This document shows positions 56,824 through 64,000 of a stretch of 64,000 nt of DNA, piece after piece (positions within the stretch are counted from its first letter, which is position 1; each line of letters starts with the position of its first letter). The DNA is from Thiothrix subterranea. GTDB lineage: Bacteria > Pseudomonadota > Gammaproteobacteria > Thiotrichales > Thiotrichaceae. The translations under genes were made by a program, and so were the position numbers. The notes under the pieces are model-generated. The model was given only the letters and a program-made list of their open reading frames with translations, did no database searches and had not been told where the DNA came from. Location: contig NZ_CP053482.1 in the NCBI RefSeq assembly GCF_016772315.1, positions 3,343,501 to 3,407,500 of the forward strand, given 5' to 3'.

Positions 56824-58653
56824 ATGGGGAATCCCGCTTTGAGTAATGAAAATAAATCGAAACCACACAAACCCGACCCTGCGATTACTGCCGCGCTCAA
56901 AGGCTGGAAAATCCATTCCGGTTTCTGGCTGAAAGCCGCTGTTGCGATTGGTCTCACTTCCGGTTTGTTGCTGATCGTGCAGGCATGGTTGTTGGCAAAT
57001 GTCGTCAATGCCGTAGTATTTGCCGAAGCCGCTTTAGCGGATGTCATGCCCAGTCTGTGGGGTTTGCTGGCATTATTTCTCCTGCGGGCAGGTTTGGCGT
57101 GGGCATCCGAACAAGCCGCGTTTCATGCTGCGGTGCAGGTCAAGCTCGCCATCCGCACCCAGCTTTACCAAAAAGTGCAGCAACTCGGCCCCGCATGGCT
57201 GACGGGGGAGCGCAGCGGCGATTTGCTCAATACCCTCAGTGATGGAGTGGAGGCTCTCGAAGCCTATTACGCCCGCTACATTCCCGCGATGTCGCTGATG
57301 GCACTCGTGCCGCTGGCGATATTGGTGTTCGTGCTTGCCAATGATTGGCTTTCGGCGGTGGTAATGCTGGTGACAGCCCCGCTGATTCCGTTGTTCATGA
57401 TCCTGATCGGCAAAGGCACGGAAAAGCGCAACCAGCAGCAATGGCAACAACTGGCGCGAATGAGTGCGCATTTTCTCGACGTGATTCAAGGCTTAACTAC
57501 CCTGAAACTGTTCAATGCCAGCCGCCGTGAAGCGCAAGTTGTCGCGCAAATTTCCGACCAATACCGCCAAAGCACTATGTCGGTATTGCGGGTCGCGTTT
57601 CTGTCTTCGTTTGTGCTGGAATTTTTTGGCACAGTCAGCATTGCCATTATTGCAGTGTTGATCGGCTTCCGCCTGTTCTGGGGGGAAATGGATTTTCTGT
57701 ACGGCTTTTTTGTGTTGCTGCTTGCACCCGAATTTTACCTGCCGCTGCGCAATATGGGGACGCAATATCATGCGCGGATGGCGGCGATTGGGGCGGCGGA
57801 GAAGATGGTGGGGATATTGGGGGAAACCCCTCACCCCCCAGCCCCCTCTCCCTCAATGGGCGAGGGGCTAAGAGAAGAGTTTCTTGTTCCCCCTCGCCCC
57901 TTGAGGGAGAGGGGGCTGGGGGGTGAGGGGTACTCTTTCCGCTCAATCTCCTTCACCTACCCCGACGCTAGAACCGCCCTAAGCAACCTCTCGCTGGACA
58001 TCCACCTCAACGAAACCCTGGCCATCGTCGGCGCAAGCGGTGCTGGCAAAACCACCTTAATCAACCTGCTAATGGGTTTCCTGCAACCCCAAGGCGGGCA
58101 AATCCTCATCGGCGATACGCCGCTAACCGCCATTTCCCCCGACGTATGGCGCAAGCAACTGGCATGGCTGCCGCAAAAACCGCAACTGTTCCCCGGCACG
58201 GTTGCCGACAATATCCGCCTCGGCAACCCCTCGGCGACGTTGGAGCAAGTGCAAGCCGCTGCTGAACAAGCCTATGCCGCCGAATTCATCGTCAAATTGC
58301 CGCAAGGCTACGACACGCTGATTGGTGAAGCGGGGCAAGGGCTTTCCGGCGGACAAGTGCAACGCATCGCACTGGCACGGGCGTTCCTCAAGGATGCGCC
58401 GCTGGTGATCCTCGACGAAGCCACCGCTAACCTTGACCGAGCCAGTGAAACCTTGGTGCAAGCCGGGGTCGAGCGTTTGGCGCAAGGGCGCACGCTGGTG
58501 ATGATTGCGCACCGTTTGCGCACCGTGCAAACCGCCGATCGGATTGTGGTGCTGGATCAGGGACAGGTGAGCGCAATCGGGACGCACGCCGAATTGCTGG
58601 CAAATTCTCCGCTCTACCAGCAGATGCAAGCGGCTTACGGGGGTGAAGCATGA
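56824..58653 (+). CDS. cydD: Thiol reductant ABC exporter subunit CydD, with in-frame repeat insertion
   Basis: CydD pairs with CydC to export cysteine and glutathione for assembly of cytochrome bd and periplasmic redox balance. The 609-residue protein has about six membrane helices (35-320) and an ATPase domain with Walker A VGASGAGKTTLINLL, signature LSGGQVQRIALARA and Walker B LVILDEATANLD. A 35-codon insertion (residues about 335-369, HPPAPSPSMGEG and so on) encoded by the dispersed palindrome at 57826-57930 separates the two domains without breaking the frame. I start at ATG 56824, just after the cydX terminator. cydC overlaps its end by four bases. Confidence 0.95.
   Translation: MGNPALSNENKSKPHKPDPAITAALKGWKIHSGFWLKAAVAIGLTSGLLLIVQAWLLANVVNAVVFAEAALADVMPSLWGLLALFLLRAGLAWASEQAAFHAAVQVKLAIRTQLYQKVQQLGPAWLTGERSGDLLNTLSDGVEALEAYYARYIPAMSLMALVPLAILVFVLANDWLSAVVMLVTAPLIPLFMILIGKGTEKRNQQQWQQLARMSAHFLDVIQGLTTLKLFNASRREAQVVAQISDQYRQSTMSVLRVAFLSSFVLEFFGTVSIAIIAVLIGFRLFWGEMDFLYGFFVLLLAPEFYLPLRNMGTQYHARMAAIGAAEKMVGILGETPHPPAPSPSMGEGLREEFLVPPRPLRERGLGGEGYSFRSISFTYPDARTALSNLSLDIHLNETLAIVGASGAGKTTLINLLMGFLQPQGGQILIGDTPLTAISPDVWRKQLAWLPQKPQLFPGTVADNIRLGNPSATLEQVQAAAEQAYAAEFIVKLPQGYDTLIGEAGQGLSGGQVQRIALARAFLKDAPLVILDEATANLDRASETLVQAGVERLAQGRTLVMIAHRLRTVQTADRIVVLDQGQVSAIGTHAELLANSPLYQQMQAAYGGEA
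57826..57930. repeat. Long palindromic dispersed element inserted in frame in cydD
   Basis: The 105-base element has arms CCCCTCACCCCCCAGCCCCC and the near-complement GGGGGCTGGGGGGTGAGGGG around a loop of about 20-25 bases. It is closely related to the intergenic element at 14109-14211. Its length is a multiple of three and it contains no stop in the cydD frame, so the gene reads through it. Confidence 0.9.
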
Positions 58654-60299
58654 ACGATTTACTGCGATTATTGCGCCTGTTCAAGCCGTATTGGAACTGG
58701 GCTGCGTTGGGCATGGGCTTGTCATTCATCACCTTGCTGGCAAATGTGGGGCTGATGGCGGTGTCGGGCTGGTTCATTACTGCGATGGCAATGGCAGGTG
58801 TGGCGGGCGCGTCGATGAACTATTTCACCCCTGCGGCATTGATTCGGCTGGCGGCGATTGTGCGCACGGCGGGACGTTACGGCGAACGTTTGGTCACGCA
58901 CGAAGCCACGTTTCGGATGTTGGCGGAATTGCGGGTGTGGTTTTATGAGCGCATCGAGCCGCTGGCTCCGGCGGTGTTGGAGCAATATCGCAGTGGCGAT
59001 GTATTGAGCCGCATCCGTGCCGACATTGATACGCTGAATAATGTGTACTTGCGCCTACTAGTGCCAGTGGTAGTGGCAGCGTTGGCGATGCTCGTGTTTG
59101 TGGTGGCGTTGCTGTTTTATCACCCGTTGTTGGCACTGCTGGAATTGAGTTTGTTGTTGGTGGCGGGCGTGTTGATCCCGTGGTTGATGAACCGTTTGGG
59201 GCATGAAGCAGGGCAGCAATCGGTGGAAACGGCTGCGCAATTGCGCTCGGCTTTGGTGAATGATTTGCAGGGCATGGGCGAATTGCTGGTGTATGGCGCG
59301 GCGGATGACCATGCCGCGCACGTTCAACAGTTGTCGCAAACCTTGGCAGCGCAACAGCAAACCCTGAGCCGCTTGAATGGCGTGGCGCAAGGCGCGCTGG
59401 GGTTGTGTGCCAATCTGGCAATGTGGGGGATGTTGGTGCTGGCGATTCCGTTGGTGCGTGATCACACGATAGCCCCGCCGGAATTGGCGATGTTGGCACT
59501 GTTTGCGCTGGCAAGTTTTGAAGCGGTGTTGCCTTTGCCGCTGGCGTTCCAATCCTTGGGTGAAACCTTGGCGGCGGCGCGACGTATTTTCAGCCTTGCG
59601 GATCAAGTTGCAGCGGTGACAGAACCAGCGCATCCGCAAGCTGTGCCGGAACGTCTGGATTTTGCGTTGCGGGAACTGGGTTTCCGTTACCAGCCGCAGG
59701 GTGATGCGGTATTGGATGGTTTGACGCTGGATTTTCCGCAAGGCCACAAGCTCGCCATTGTCGGCGTAACCGGCGCTGGCAAAAGCACCCTGACCAGTTT
59801 GCTGCTGCGTTTCCGCGAACCGAGCAGTGGTGAATTGCTGTTAGGTGGGCAAGCTATTTCCCAATACAGCGGCGAAGCTTTGCGCCAGCACATCGCGGTT
59901 GTGCCGCAGCAAACGCATTTGTTCAACACCACCTTGCGCGAAAACCTGTTGCTGGCAAAGCGTGATGCGACGGATATGGAGCTGGAAGCGGTGTGCCGCA
60001 CTGCGCTGATTCACGATTTCATTACGCAACAGCCGCAAGGCTATGCAACGTGGGTGGGCGAAACGGGCGTGCGTTTGTCCGGCGGGCAAGCCAAGCGCGT
60101 GGCAATTGCGCGTGCCTTGCTGAAACCGGCGCGGTTATTGATTCTTGATGAACCTACCGAAGGCTTAGACCCAGAAACCGCGACACAAGTAATGACCAAT
60201 ATCCTCGCGCATGTGGCGCGTAACGGGCAAAGCTTGTTGCTGATTACGCACCGTGCGCATGGGTTAGAGGCGATAGATCAGGTGCTGCATCTGCCTTGA
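58650..60299 (+). CDS. cydC: Thiol reductant ABC exporter subunit CydC
   Basis: The second half of the CydDC exporter. The 549-residue protein has a membrane domain with the motif NVGLMAVSGWFITAMAMAG near the N-terminus. Its ATPase has Walker A VGVTGAGKSTLTSLLLRF, signature LSGGQAKRVAIARA and Walker B LLILDEPTEGLD. ATG 58650 overlaps the cydD stop (ATGA), so the subunits are made together. It ends the cytochrome bd region. Confidence 0.95.
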   Translation: MNDLLRLLRLFKPYWNWAALGMGLSFITLLANVGLMAVSGWFITAMAMAGVAGASMNYFTPAALIRLAAIVRTAGRYGERLVTHEATFRMLAELRVWFYERIEPLAPAVLEQYRSGDVLSRIRADIDTLNNVYLRLLVPVVVAALAMLVFVVALLFYHPLLALLELSLLLVAGVLIPWLMNRLGHEAGQQSVETAAQLRSALVNDLQGMGELLVYGAADDHAAHVQQLSQTLAAQQQTLSRLNGVAQGALGLCANLAMWGMLVLAIPLVRDHTIAPPELAMLALFALASFEAVLPLPLAFQSLGETLAAARRIFSLADQVAAVTEPAHPQAVPERLDFALRELGFRYQPQGDAVLDGLTLDFPQGHKLAIVGVTGAGKSTLTSLLLRFREPSSGELLLGGQAISQYSGEALRQHIAVVPQQTHLFNTTLRENLLLAKRDATDMELEAVCRTALIHDFITQQPQGYATWVGETGVRLSGGQAKRVAIARALLKPARLLILDEPTEGLDPETATQVMTNILAHVARNGQSLLLITHRAHGLEAIDQVLHLP

Positions 60300-60347
60300 G
60301 GGATGCGGTATGATGGCGGCGATTTTAACCATAAACAGGAATGCACC

Positions 60348-61208
60348 ATGACAATCACTCGTGTAACAGGCAACGGTGGCTTGCCGATGATCAACGTTAG
60401 CAACGACCATGCCGATGCCGTGATTTCGGTTTACGCAGGGCAAGTTTTGTCCTTTACCCCCAAGGGCGCGGCGGATGTGCTGTTTGTCAGCGACAAAGCC
60501 TATTACGCCGAAGGCAAAGCAATCAAAGGCGGCGTGCCGATTTGCTGGCCTTGGTTTGGCGCAGACCCCGAAAGCAAAGGCCGCCCCGCTCACGGTTTTA
60601 TGCGCAATCGGATGTGGAGCGAGTGGGAAACCCGCGAAAATGCGGATGGCTCAACCACGGTAATTTTGGGCGTGGAATCCTCCCCCGAAACCTTGGCGAT
60701 TTGGCCTCATGCCTTCCGTTTGGCGATGGAAATTACCGTCGGTAAAACCTTGCAACTGGCATTGGTGACACGCAATACCGGCGATGCAGCGTTCACTATT
60801 ACCCAAGCGATGCACACCTATTTTGCGGTGGGTGATATTGCGCAAACGACTGTGACCGGGTTGGAAGGTACGCAATACCTCGACAAAGCGGCAGACGGCA
60901 ATGGTGCTACCAAGCAGCAAGACGGTGCAATTAGCATCAACAGCGAAGTTGACCGCGTTTACCTCGGTGTTCCGGCGGAGCTGGCGATTGTCGATGGCGC
61001 GTTGAACCGAACGATTCGCATTACTTCCAGCGGCAATAAAACGGCGGTGGTGTGGAATCCATGGGCAAAAATCGCAGCGGGCATGGCTGACTTGCAGGAC
61101 GACGATTACACCCGCTTCGTATGCGTCGAAACGACGAATGCGGCGGATGATGTGGTGGAAGTAGTGGCAGGCGGAGAATTCCGATTGACAGCAGAATACG
61201 GCGTGTAA
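60348..61208 (+). CDS. D-hexose-6-phosphate mutarotase (YeaD-like)
   Basis: The 286-residue aldose-epimerase-fold protein should interconvert alpha and beta forms of hexose-6-phosphates. Family motifs are KGGVPICWPWFG near residue 63, AHGFMRNRMWSEW, the catalytic histidine in AMHTYFAVGDI, and the acid in VVWNPWAKIAAGMADLQDDDYTRFVCVE. I place the start at ATG 60348, after CAGGA; the frame continues upstream to the cydC stop. It follows cydC by 48 bases and may be read from the same transcript. Confidence 0.93.
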   Translation: MTITRVTGNGGLPMINVSNDHADAVISVYAGQVLSFTPKGAADVLFVSDKAYYAEGKAIKGGVPICWPWFGADPESKGRPAHGFMRNRMWSEWETRENADGSTTVILGVESSPETLAIWPHAFRLAMEITVGKTLQLALVTRNTGDAAFTITQAMHTYFAVGDIAQTTVTGLEGTQYLDKAADGNGATKQQDGAISINSEVDRVYLGVPAELAIVDGALNRTIRITSSGNKTAVVWNPWAKIAAGMADLQDDDYTRFVCVETTNAADDVVEVVAGGEFRLTAEYGV

Positions 61209-61222
61209 TTCACCAGTTCAGG

Positions 61223-61248
61223 TTGCCCGCGCTCCATCGCGTGGGCAA
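61223..61248. terminator. Hairpin between convergent mutarotase and photolyase genes
   Basis: TTGCCCGCG pairs with CGCGTGGGCAA (one bulge) around a six-base loop. It lies between two convergent stop codons. There is no strong T-run, so efficiency is uncertain. Confidence 0.5.
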
Positions 61249-61255
61249 TCTCATG

Positions 61256-62653
61256 TTAAATGCGCTTAAACAGCGTCAATGCGCGTTCACGGCTGATTTT
61301 TAAGTCGACCACAGGCAGGGGATAATCCCGCAAACCATCGCCCAATTCACGCGGCAAATGCACCTGCTTATTATCCCGTGCGTGCAATTCTGGAACCCAG
61401 CGGCGAATGTATTCCCCTTCCGGGTCAAATTTCTGGCTTTGTAAAATCGGGTTGAAAATGCGGAAGTATGGCGCAGCATCAGCCCCACACCCGGCAGTCC
61501 ATTGCCAGCCAAACACATTACTGGCTAAATCAGCATCTACCAACGTATCCCGAAACCATTGTTCCCCCACTTGCCAAGGCACGAGCAAGTTTTTGGTGAG
61601 CAATGATGCCACAATCATACGTACCCGATTGTGCATCCAGCCGGTTTGCCACAATTCGCGCATCCCCGCATCAATAATGGGAAAGCCGGTTTGCCCCTGT
61701 TGCCAACGGTTTAGCACAGCGGCGTAATCGTCTGCCCAAGGGAAAACATCGAAACGTGCATCCAACGCCCGTTCCTGCGTGTGCGGAAAGTGATACAGCA
61801 AGTGGTAAGAAAATTCGCGCCAGCCGATTTCTTGTACAAAATGGCGTAGGCCGCTATCGGCTTCGGGGTGTGTTTGCAAATAGTGTTCGGTGTGATAAAC
61901 CGCCTGACGCGGGCTGATTTCGCCGAAGTGCAAATGCGGTGAGAGGCGGGCGGTGCCGGTTTGGGCGGGCAGATTGCGTGCTTCTTTGTAATCTGCACCC
62001 TGTGGCAAGAATGCCAGCAATTTTTGCATCGCCGCCGCTTCACCGACTTCCCAATGGGTCATCATCGCGGTATCCCAGCGGATTGTCGGCAATAAGCCCA
62101 ACGCATCCAGAGGCAAACTATCCGGCAAATTGGCGGGCGCAACCATGCGTTCTGGCGTGGGCAGCGGCAAGTGTTGAATCCCGTGTTTCAGCATCGCTTT
62201 CCAAAACGGGGTGAACACTTTGTAAGGTGTGCCGTCGGCTTTTAAGACTTCCCACGGTTCATTCAGTAGGCTGGCATTAAAGCTGTGGACTTCGCAGGTT
62301 TGCTTGAGGGTTTCTTTAATGTGTTTGTCGCGGGCAAGGCTGGCGGGGTCATACACCCGATTCCAATACACATGGGTTGCGCCGGTGTTGGCGATCAATT
62401 GCTGTAAAACGGGGAGGGCAGCGCCTTGGCGTAAGATTAGGCGATTGCCTAGCGTTTGCAGGTGCGTATCGAGCGCCTGCAAACTGTGGTGCAACCATAC
62501 CCGACTCGCCGCACCGAGTTGGCTGATGGAACTGGGCAGCGGGTCGTCAATAAAAACCGGAATAACCTGTTCACAAGTGCGGCAAGCTTGGTAAAGCGCA
62601 GGGTTATCCGCCAGACGCAAGTCTTGCCGTAGCCAAACAATCGCGATCGTCAT
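61256..62653 (-). CDS. phrB: Deoxyribodipyrimidine photolyase (class I)
   Basis: The enzyme repairs cyclobutane pyrimidine dimers using light. The 465-residue protein has the N-terminal antenna domain (IVWLRQDLRLADNPAL). The FAD domain has the motifs RLSPHLHFGEISPRQAV, GWREFSYHLLYHFP and MRELWQTGWMHNRVRMIVASLLTK, and the late segment QWTAGCGADAAPYFRIFNP. The length matches E. coli PhrB (472). Its start overlaps the stop of the upstream MerR-type regulator by four bases (ATGA), so both are co-transcribed, which suggests that light controls the pair. Confidence 0.96.
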   Translation of the reverse strand: MTIAIVWLRQDLRLADNPALYQACRTCEQVIPVFIDDPLPSSISQLGAASRVWLHHSLQALDTHLQTLGNRLILRQGAALPVLQQLIANTGATHVYWNRVYDPASLARDKHIKETLKQTCEVHSFNASLLNEPWEVLKADGTPYKVFTPFWKAMLKHGIQHLPLPTPERMVAPANLPDSLPLDALGLLPTIRWDTAMMTHWEVGEAAAMQKLLAFLPQGADYKEARNLPAQTGTARLSPHLHFGEISPRQAVYHTEHYLQTHPEADSGLRHFVQEIGWREFSYHLLYHFPHTQERALDARFDVFPWADDYAAVLNRWQQGQTGFPIIDAGMRELWQTGWMHNRVRMIVASLLTKNLLVPWQVGEQWFRDTLVDADLASNVFGWQWTAGCGADAAPYFRIFNPILQSQKFDPEGEYIRRWVPELHARDNKQVHLPRELGDGLRDYPLPVVDLKISRERALTLFKRI

Positions 62654-63606
62654 ACAGCGGCAACCGGTATGAGTACATGCGCAGGTTCTTTTGCCAGTAC
62701 TTTATCAAGGGTTAAACAAATCTCGCTCAATTCTTCGGGCAACCAGTGAATATTGCGTAGCGGTGCAGTGCCGGGTTGTGACTCTGGTTTGGCTTCACCA
62801 CTCAGAAAAACGGTGATTTGGGTCATAATGCTCAAGGCTTGCAGGCTGTCGGATACGTCAGTACTGGGCAGCAGTAAGGCATCAAATTCGGCGCGTTCGA
62901 TAATCAGCGGTAAATGATCCAGCGTGGTTTCCGTGCCAAGCAAACTGACTTGATAACCGTGTTGGCTGATAATATTCGCGAGTAATAACGTTTCCAATTG
63001 CACTGCATGAGTTTGGGTATTGACCAGCAACACCCGTTTGCCATTGGCGCGGCTGTTGTAATGCAAATAGCGTGAGCCGAGTTTCACGCACAAAAATTCA
63101 TGCAGGAAAGCGTAGTCAGCGCGGGTAGATGGCAACATTGCCTGCTGTTGCCACAGTTGCTGGTACAGGGGCAATATCAATTTTTTGGCGACCAATTCCA
63201 GCGAATACAACGATACGGCTTCGTTGAAGGTGTGTTCCAAGGAACGGGTATCCAGTTTGTGGATGCAGCGTTGAAACAGTGAGCAATAGTGCCGCCAAGG
63301 GTCGTCGGTTTGTACATCTTGTGCGGTGCGTAAGCGCATGGGCGGGGTTTCACCACTGTCGAGCACGTCACGGACGCGGCCTACGGGAATGCCTTGTTCC
63401 AGCAATATCAGCACTTGTTTGACACGATCGACGTCTTGGCGGCTGTAAAGACGATGCCCTTTCGGGGTGCGACGCGGCTTAAGTAAACCGTAGCGGCGTT
63501 CCCATGCGCGTAATGTGACAGTGTTCACGCCTGTCTGTTCGGATACTGTGCCAATAGGGAAGAGGGCAGTAATGTCGCTAGTGTTGTGATCAGTCACAAA
63601 AGTCAT
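62650..63606 (-). CDS. MerR-type regulator with B12-binding-like domain (LitR/CarH/MlrA-like)
   Basis: The 318-residue protein has a MerR DNA-binding domain (FPIGTVSEQTGVNTVTLRAWERRYG, then a LLKPRRTPKGHRLYS wing). A helical B12-binding-2-like region spans about 95-185, and a Rossmann-like cobalamin-binding domain starts near VLLVNTQTHAVQLETLL. The histidine in TQTHAVQ aligns with the lower axial ligand of B12 proteins, but the usual following glycine is glutamine. In CarH/LitR proteins adenosylcobalamin makes DNA binding light-sensitive. The adjacent photolyase supports light control. B12 use is inferred. Confidence 0.85.
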   Translation of the reverse strand: MTFVTDHNTSDITALFPIGTVSEQTGVNTVTLRAWERRYGLLKPRRTPKGHRLYSRQDVDRVKQVLILLEQGIPVGRVRDVLDSGETPPMRLRTAQDVQTDDPWRHYCSLFQRCIHKLDTRSLEHTFNEAVSLYSLELVAKKLILPLYQQLWQQQAMLPSTRADYAFLHEFLCVKLGSRYLHYNSRANGKRVLLVNTQTHAVQLETLLLANIISQHGYQVSLLGTETTLDHLPLIIERAEFDALLLPSTDVSDSLQALSIMTQITVFLSGEAKPESQPGTAPLRNIHWLPEELSEICLTLDKVLAKEPAHVLIPVAAV

Positions 63607-63698
63607 AGGATTTGTAGCAGCCTTGTACAGTAATCATCTAACTATAGGTGAGATGTTAATGACAGAACAGTATTCCCATGAAAATTATGGTTTAGAAC

Positions 63699-63727
63699 AA
63701 AAAACCGCCCTTGGAAGAGCGGTTTTT
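63699..63727 (-). terminator. Terminator of the YidB-like gene
   Basis: On the minus strand AAAAACCGC and GCGGTTTTT form a 9-bp stem with a ten-base loop and end in a T-run. It is 30 bases after the stop of the YidB-like gene and upstream of the MerR-type gene. Confidence 0.85.
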
Positions 63728-63756
63728 AACAGGGTAAACGTGATGTTAGGTGCGCT

Positions 63757-64000
63757 TTAGCGACCAAACAGCTTGCTTGCCAGACCAATAGCGCCAGACA
63801 CGCCACCGACCGAATCCAACAGGCTACCCATATCCAACGAACCGTTAGGGGAAGCTTTGTCCACGGCTTCTGGAACAGCCGCTTGCAGACCTTTCAGCGC
63901 TTGATCCGGGCTAAGACCTAATTGCTGGGCAAACGCTGCAATTTTGTCTTGACCAAACATTTGAGTCAGTTGGCTACCAGAAGGCTGGGCGTTTTGACCG
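63757..64000 (-). CDS. YidB-like protein (DUF937), C-terminal part only
   Basis: The frame is open to the right edge, so the gene starts outside the window. The visible 80 residues include GSQLTQMFGQDKIAAFAQQL, then LGLSPDQALKGLQAAVPEAVDKASPNG and a Gly/Ser-rich tail, all typical of the YidB family end. The family is widespread and its function is unclear. An internal ATG at 63960 is not the real start, because family-like residues continue upstream of it. Confidence 0.85.
   Translation of the reverse strand, partial: GQNAQPSGSQLTQMFGQDKIAAFAQQLGLSPDQALKGLQAAVPEAVDKASPNGSLDMGSLLDSVGGVSGAIGLASKLFGR

Overview
The window looks like chromosomal DNA of a sulfur-oxidising gammaproteobacterium, most likely a Thiothrix-like member of the Thiotrichales. 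The lineage is an inference from gene content: a Gly/Asn-rich exported sulfur-globule-type protein (29361-29855), an Acidithiobacillus-type sulfide:quinone oxidoreductase (52445-53716), a complete bd-type quinol oxidase with its CydDC maturation exporter (53888-60299), cmoAB, a fis gene, and two PF09820-type AAA-ATPase proteins.

Layout. 1-900: end of an unknown gene, then a TumE-type toxin-antitoxin pair. 900-13240: housekeeping genes for serine and phenylalanine synthesis (serC-pheA), tRNA wobble modification (SDR-cmoA-cmoB), ubiquinone (ubiG), methylthioadenosine salvage (mtaD, mtnA) and xerD. 13240-16840: dsbC and mutS. 16840-18170: a 1.3-kb scrambled segment of direct repeats and small ORFs, bracketed by copies of the 3' end of the AAA-ATPase/nuclease gene at 18169-19707. 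20218-29860: tRNA-Arg(ACG), an ABC exporter, a Kef-type antiporter, fis preceded by only the tail of dusB, a diheme peroxidase-like protein, pyrE, psd and the sulfur-globule protein. 30046-34411: a leftward murA-hisG-aroG-hisD cluster. 34560-43620: a secreted glycosidase-like/CBM9 protein, a TPP enzyme, an AAA ATPase with a truncated nuclease-like partner, a glycosyltransferase-like protein and a GNAT-nitrilase fusion. 44169-50425: an accessory, AT-rich island with a sulfotransferase, an ApaLI-type restriction-modification pair flanked by a duplicated sulfotransferase 5' end, a possible extra nuclease, a BrnTA pair and a C-terminally shortened AAA-ATPase. 50444-64000: proS, sqr, cydABX, cydDC, a hexose-6-phosphate mutarotase, photolyase with a MerR/B12-type regulator, and the end of a YidB-like gene.

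Working together: Sqr would feed electrons from sulfide into the quinone pool and cytochrome bd, a sulfide-tolerant oxidase in characterised bacteria, could take them to oxygen, while the globule protein would encase stored sulfur. Several dispersed palindromic elements occur between genes, and two sit in frame inside coding sequences (cydD, mutS). I found no CRISPR array, rRNA operon or intact transposase. No clearly new system is proven here. The best candidates are the R-M island with its linked PD-(D/E)XK-like protein and the AAA-ATPase plus truncated nuclease-like gene.
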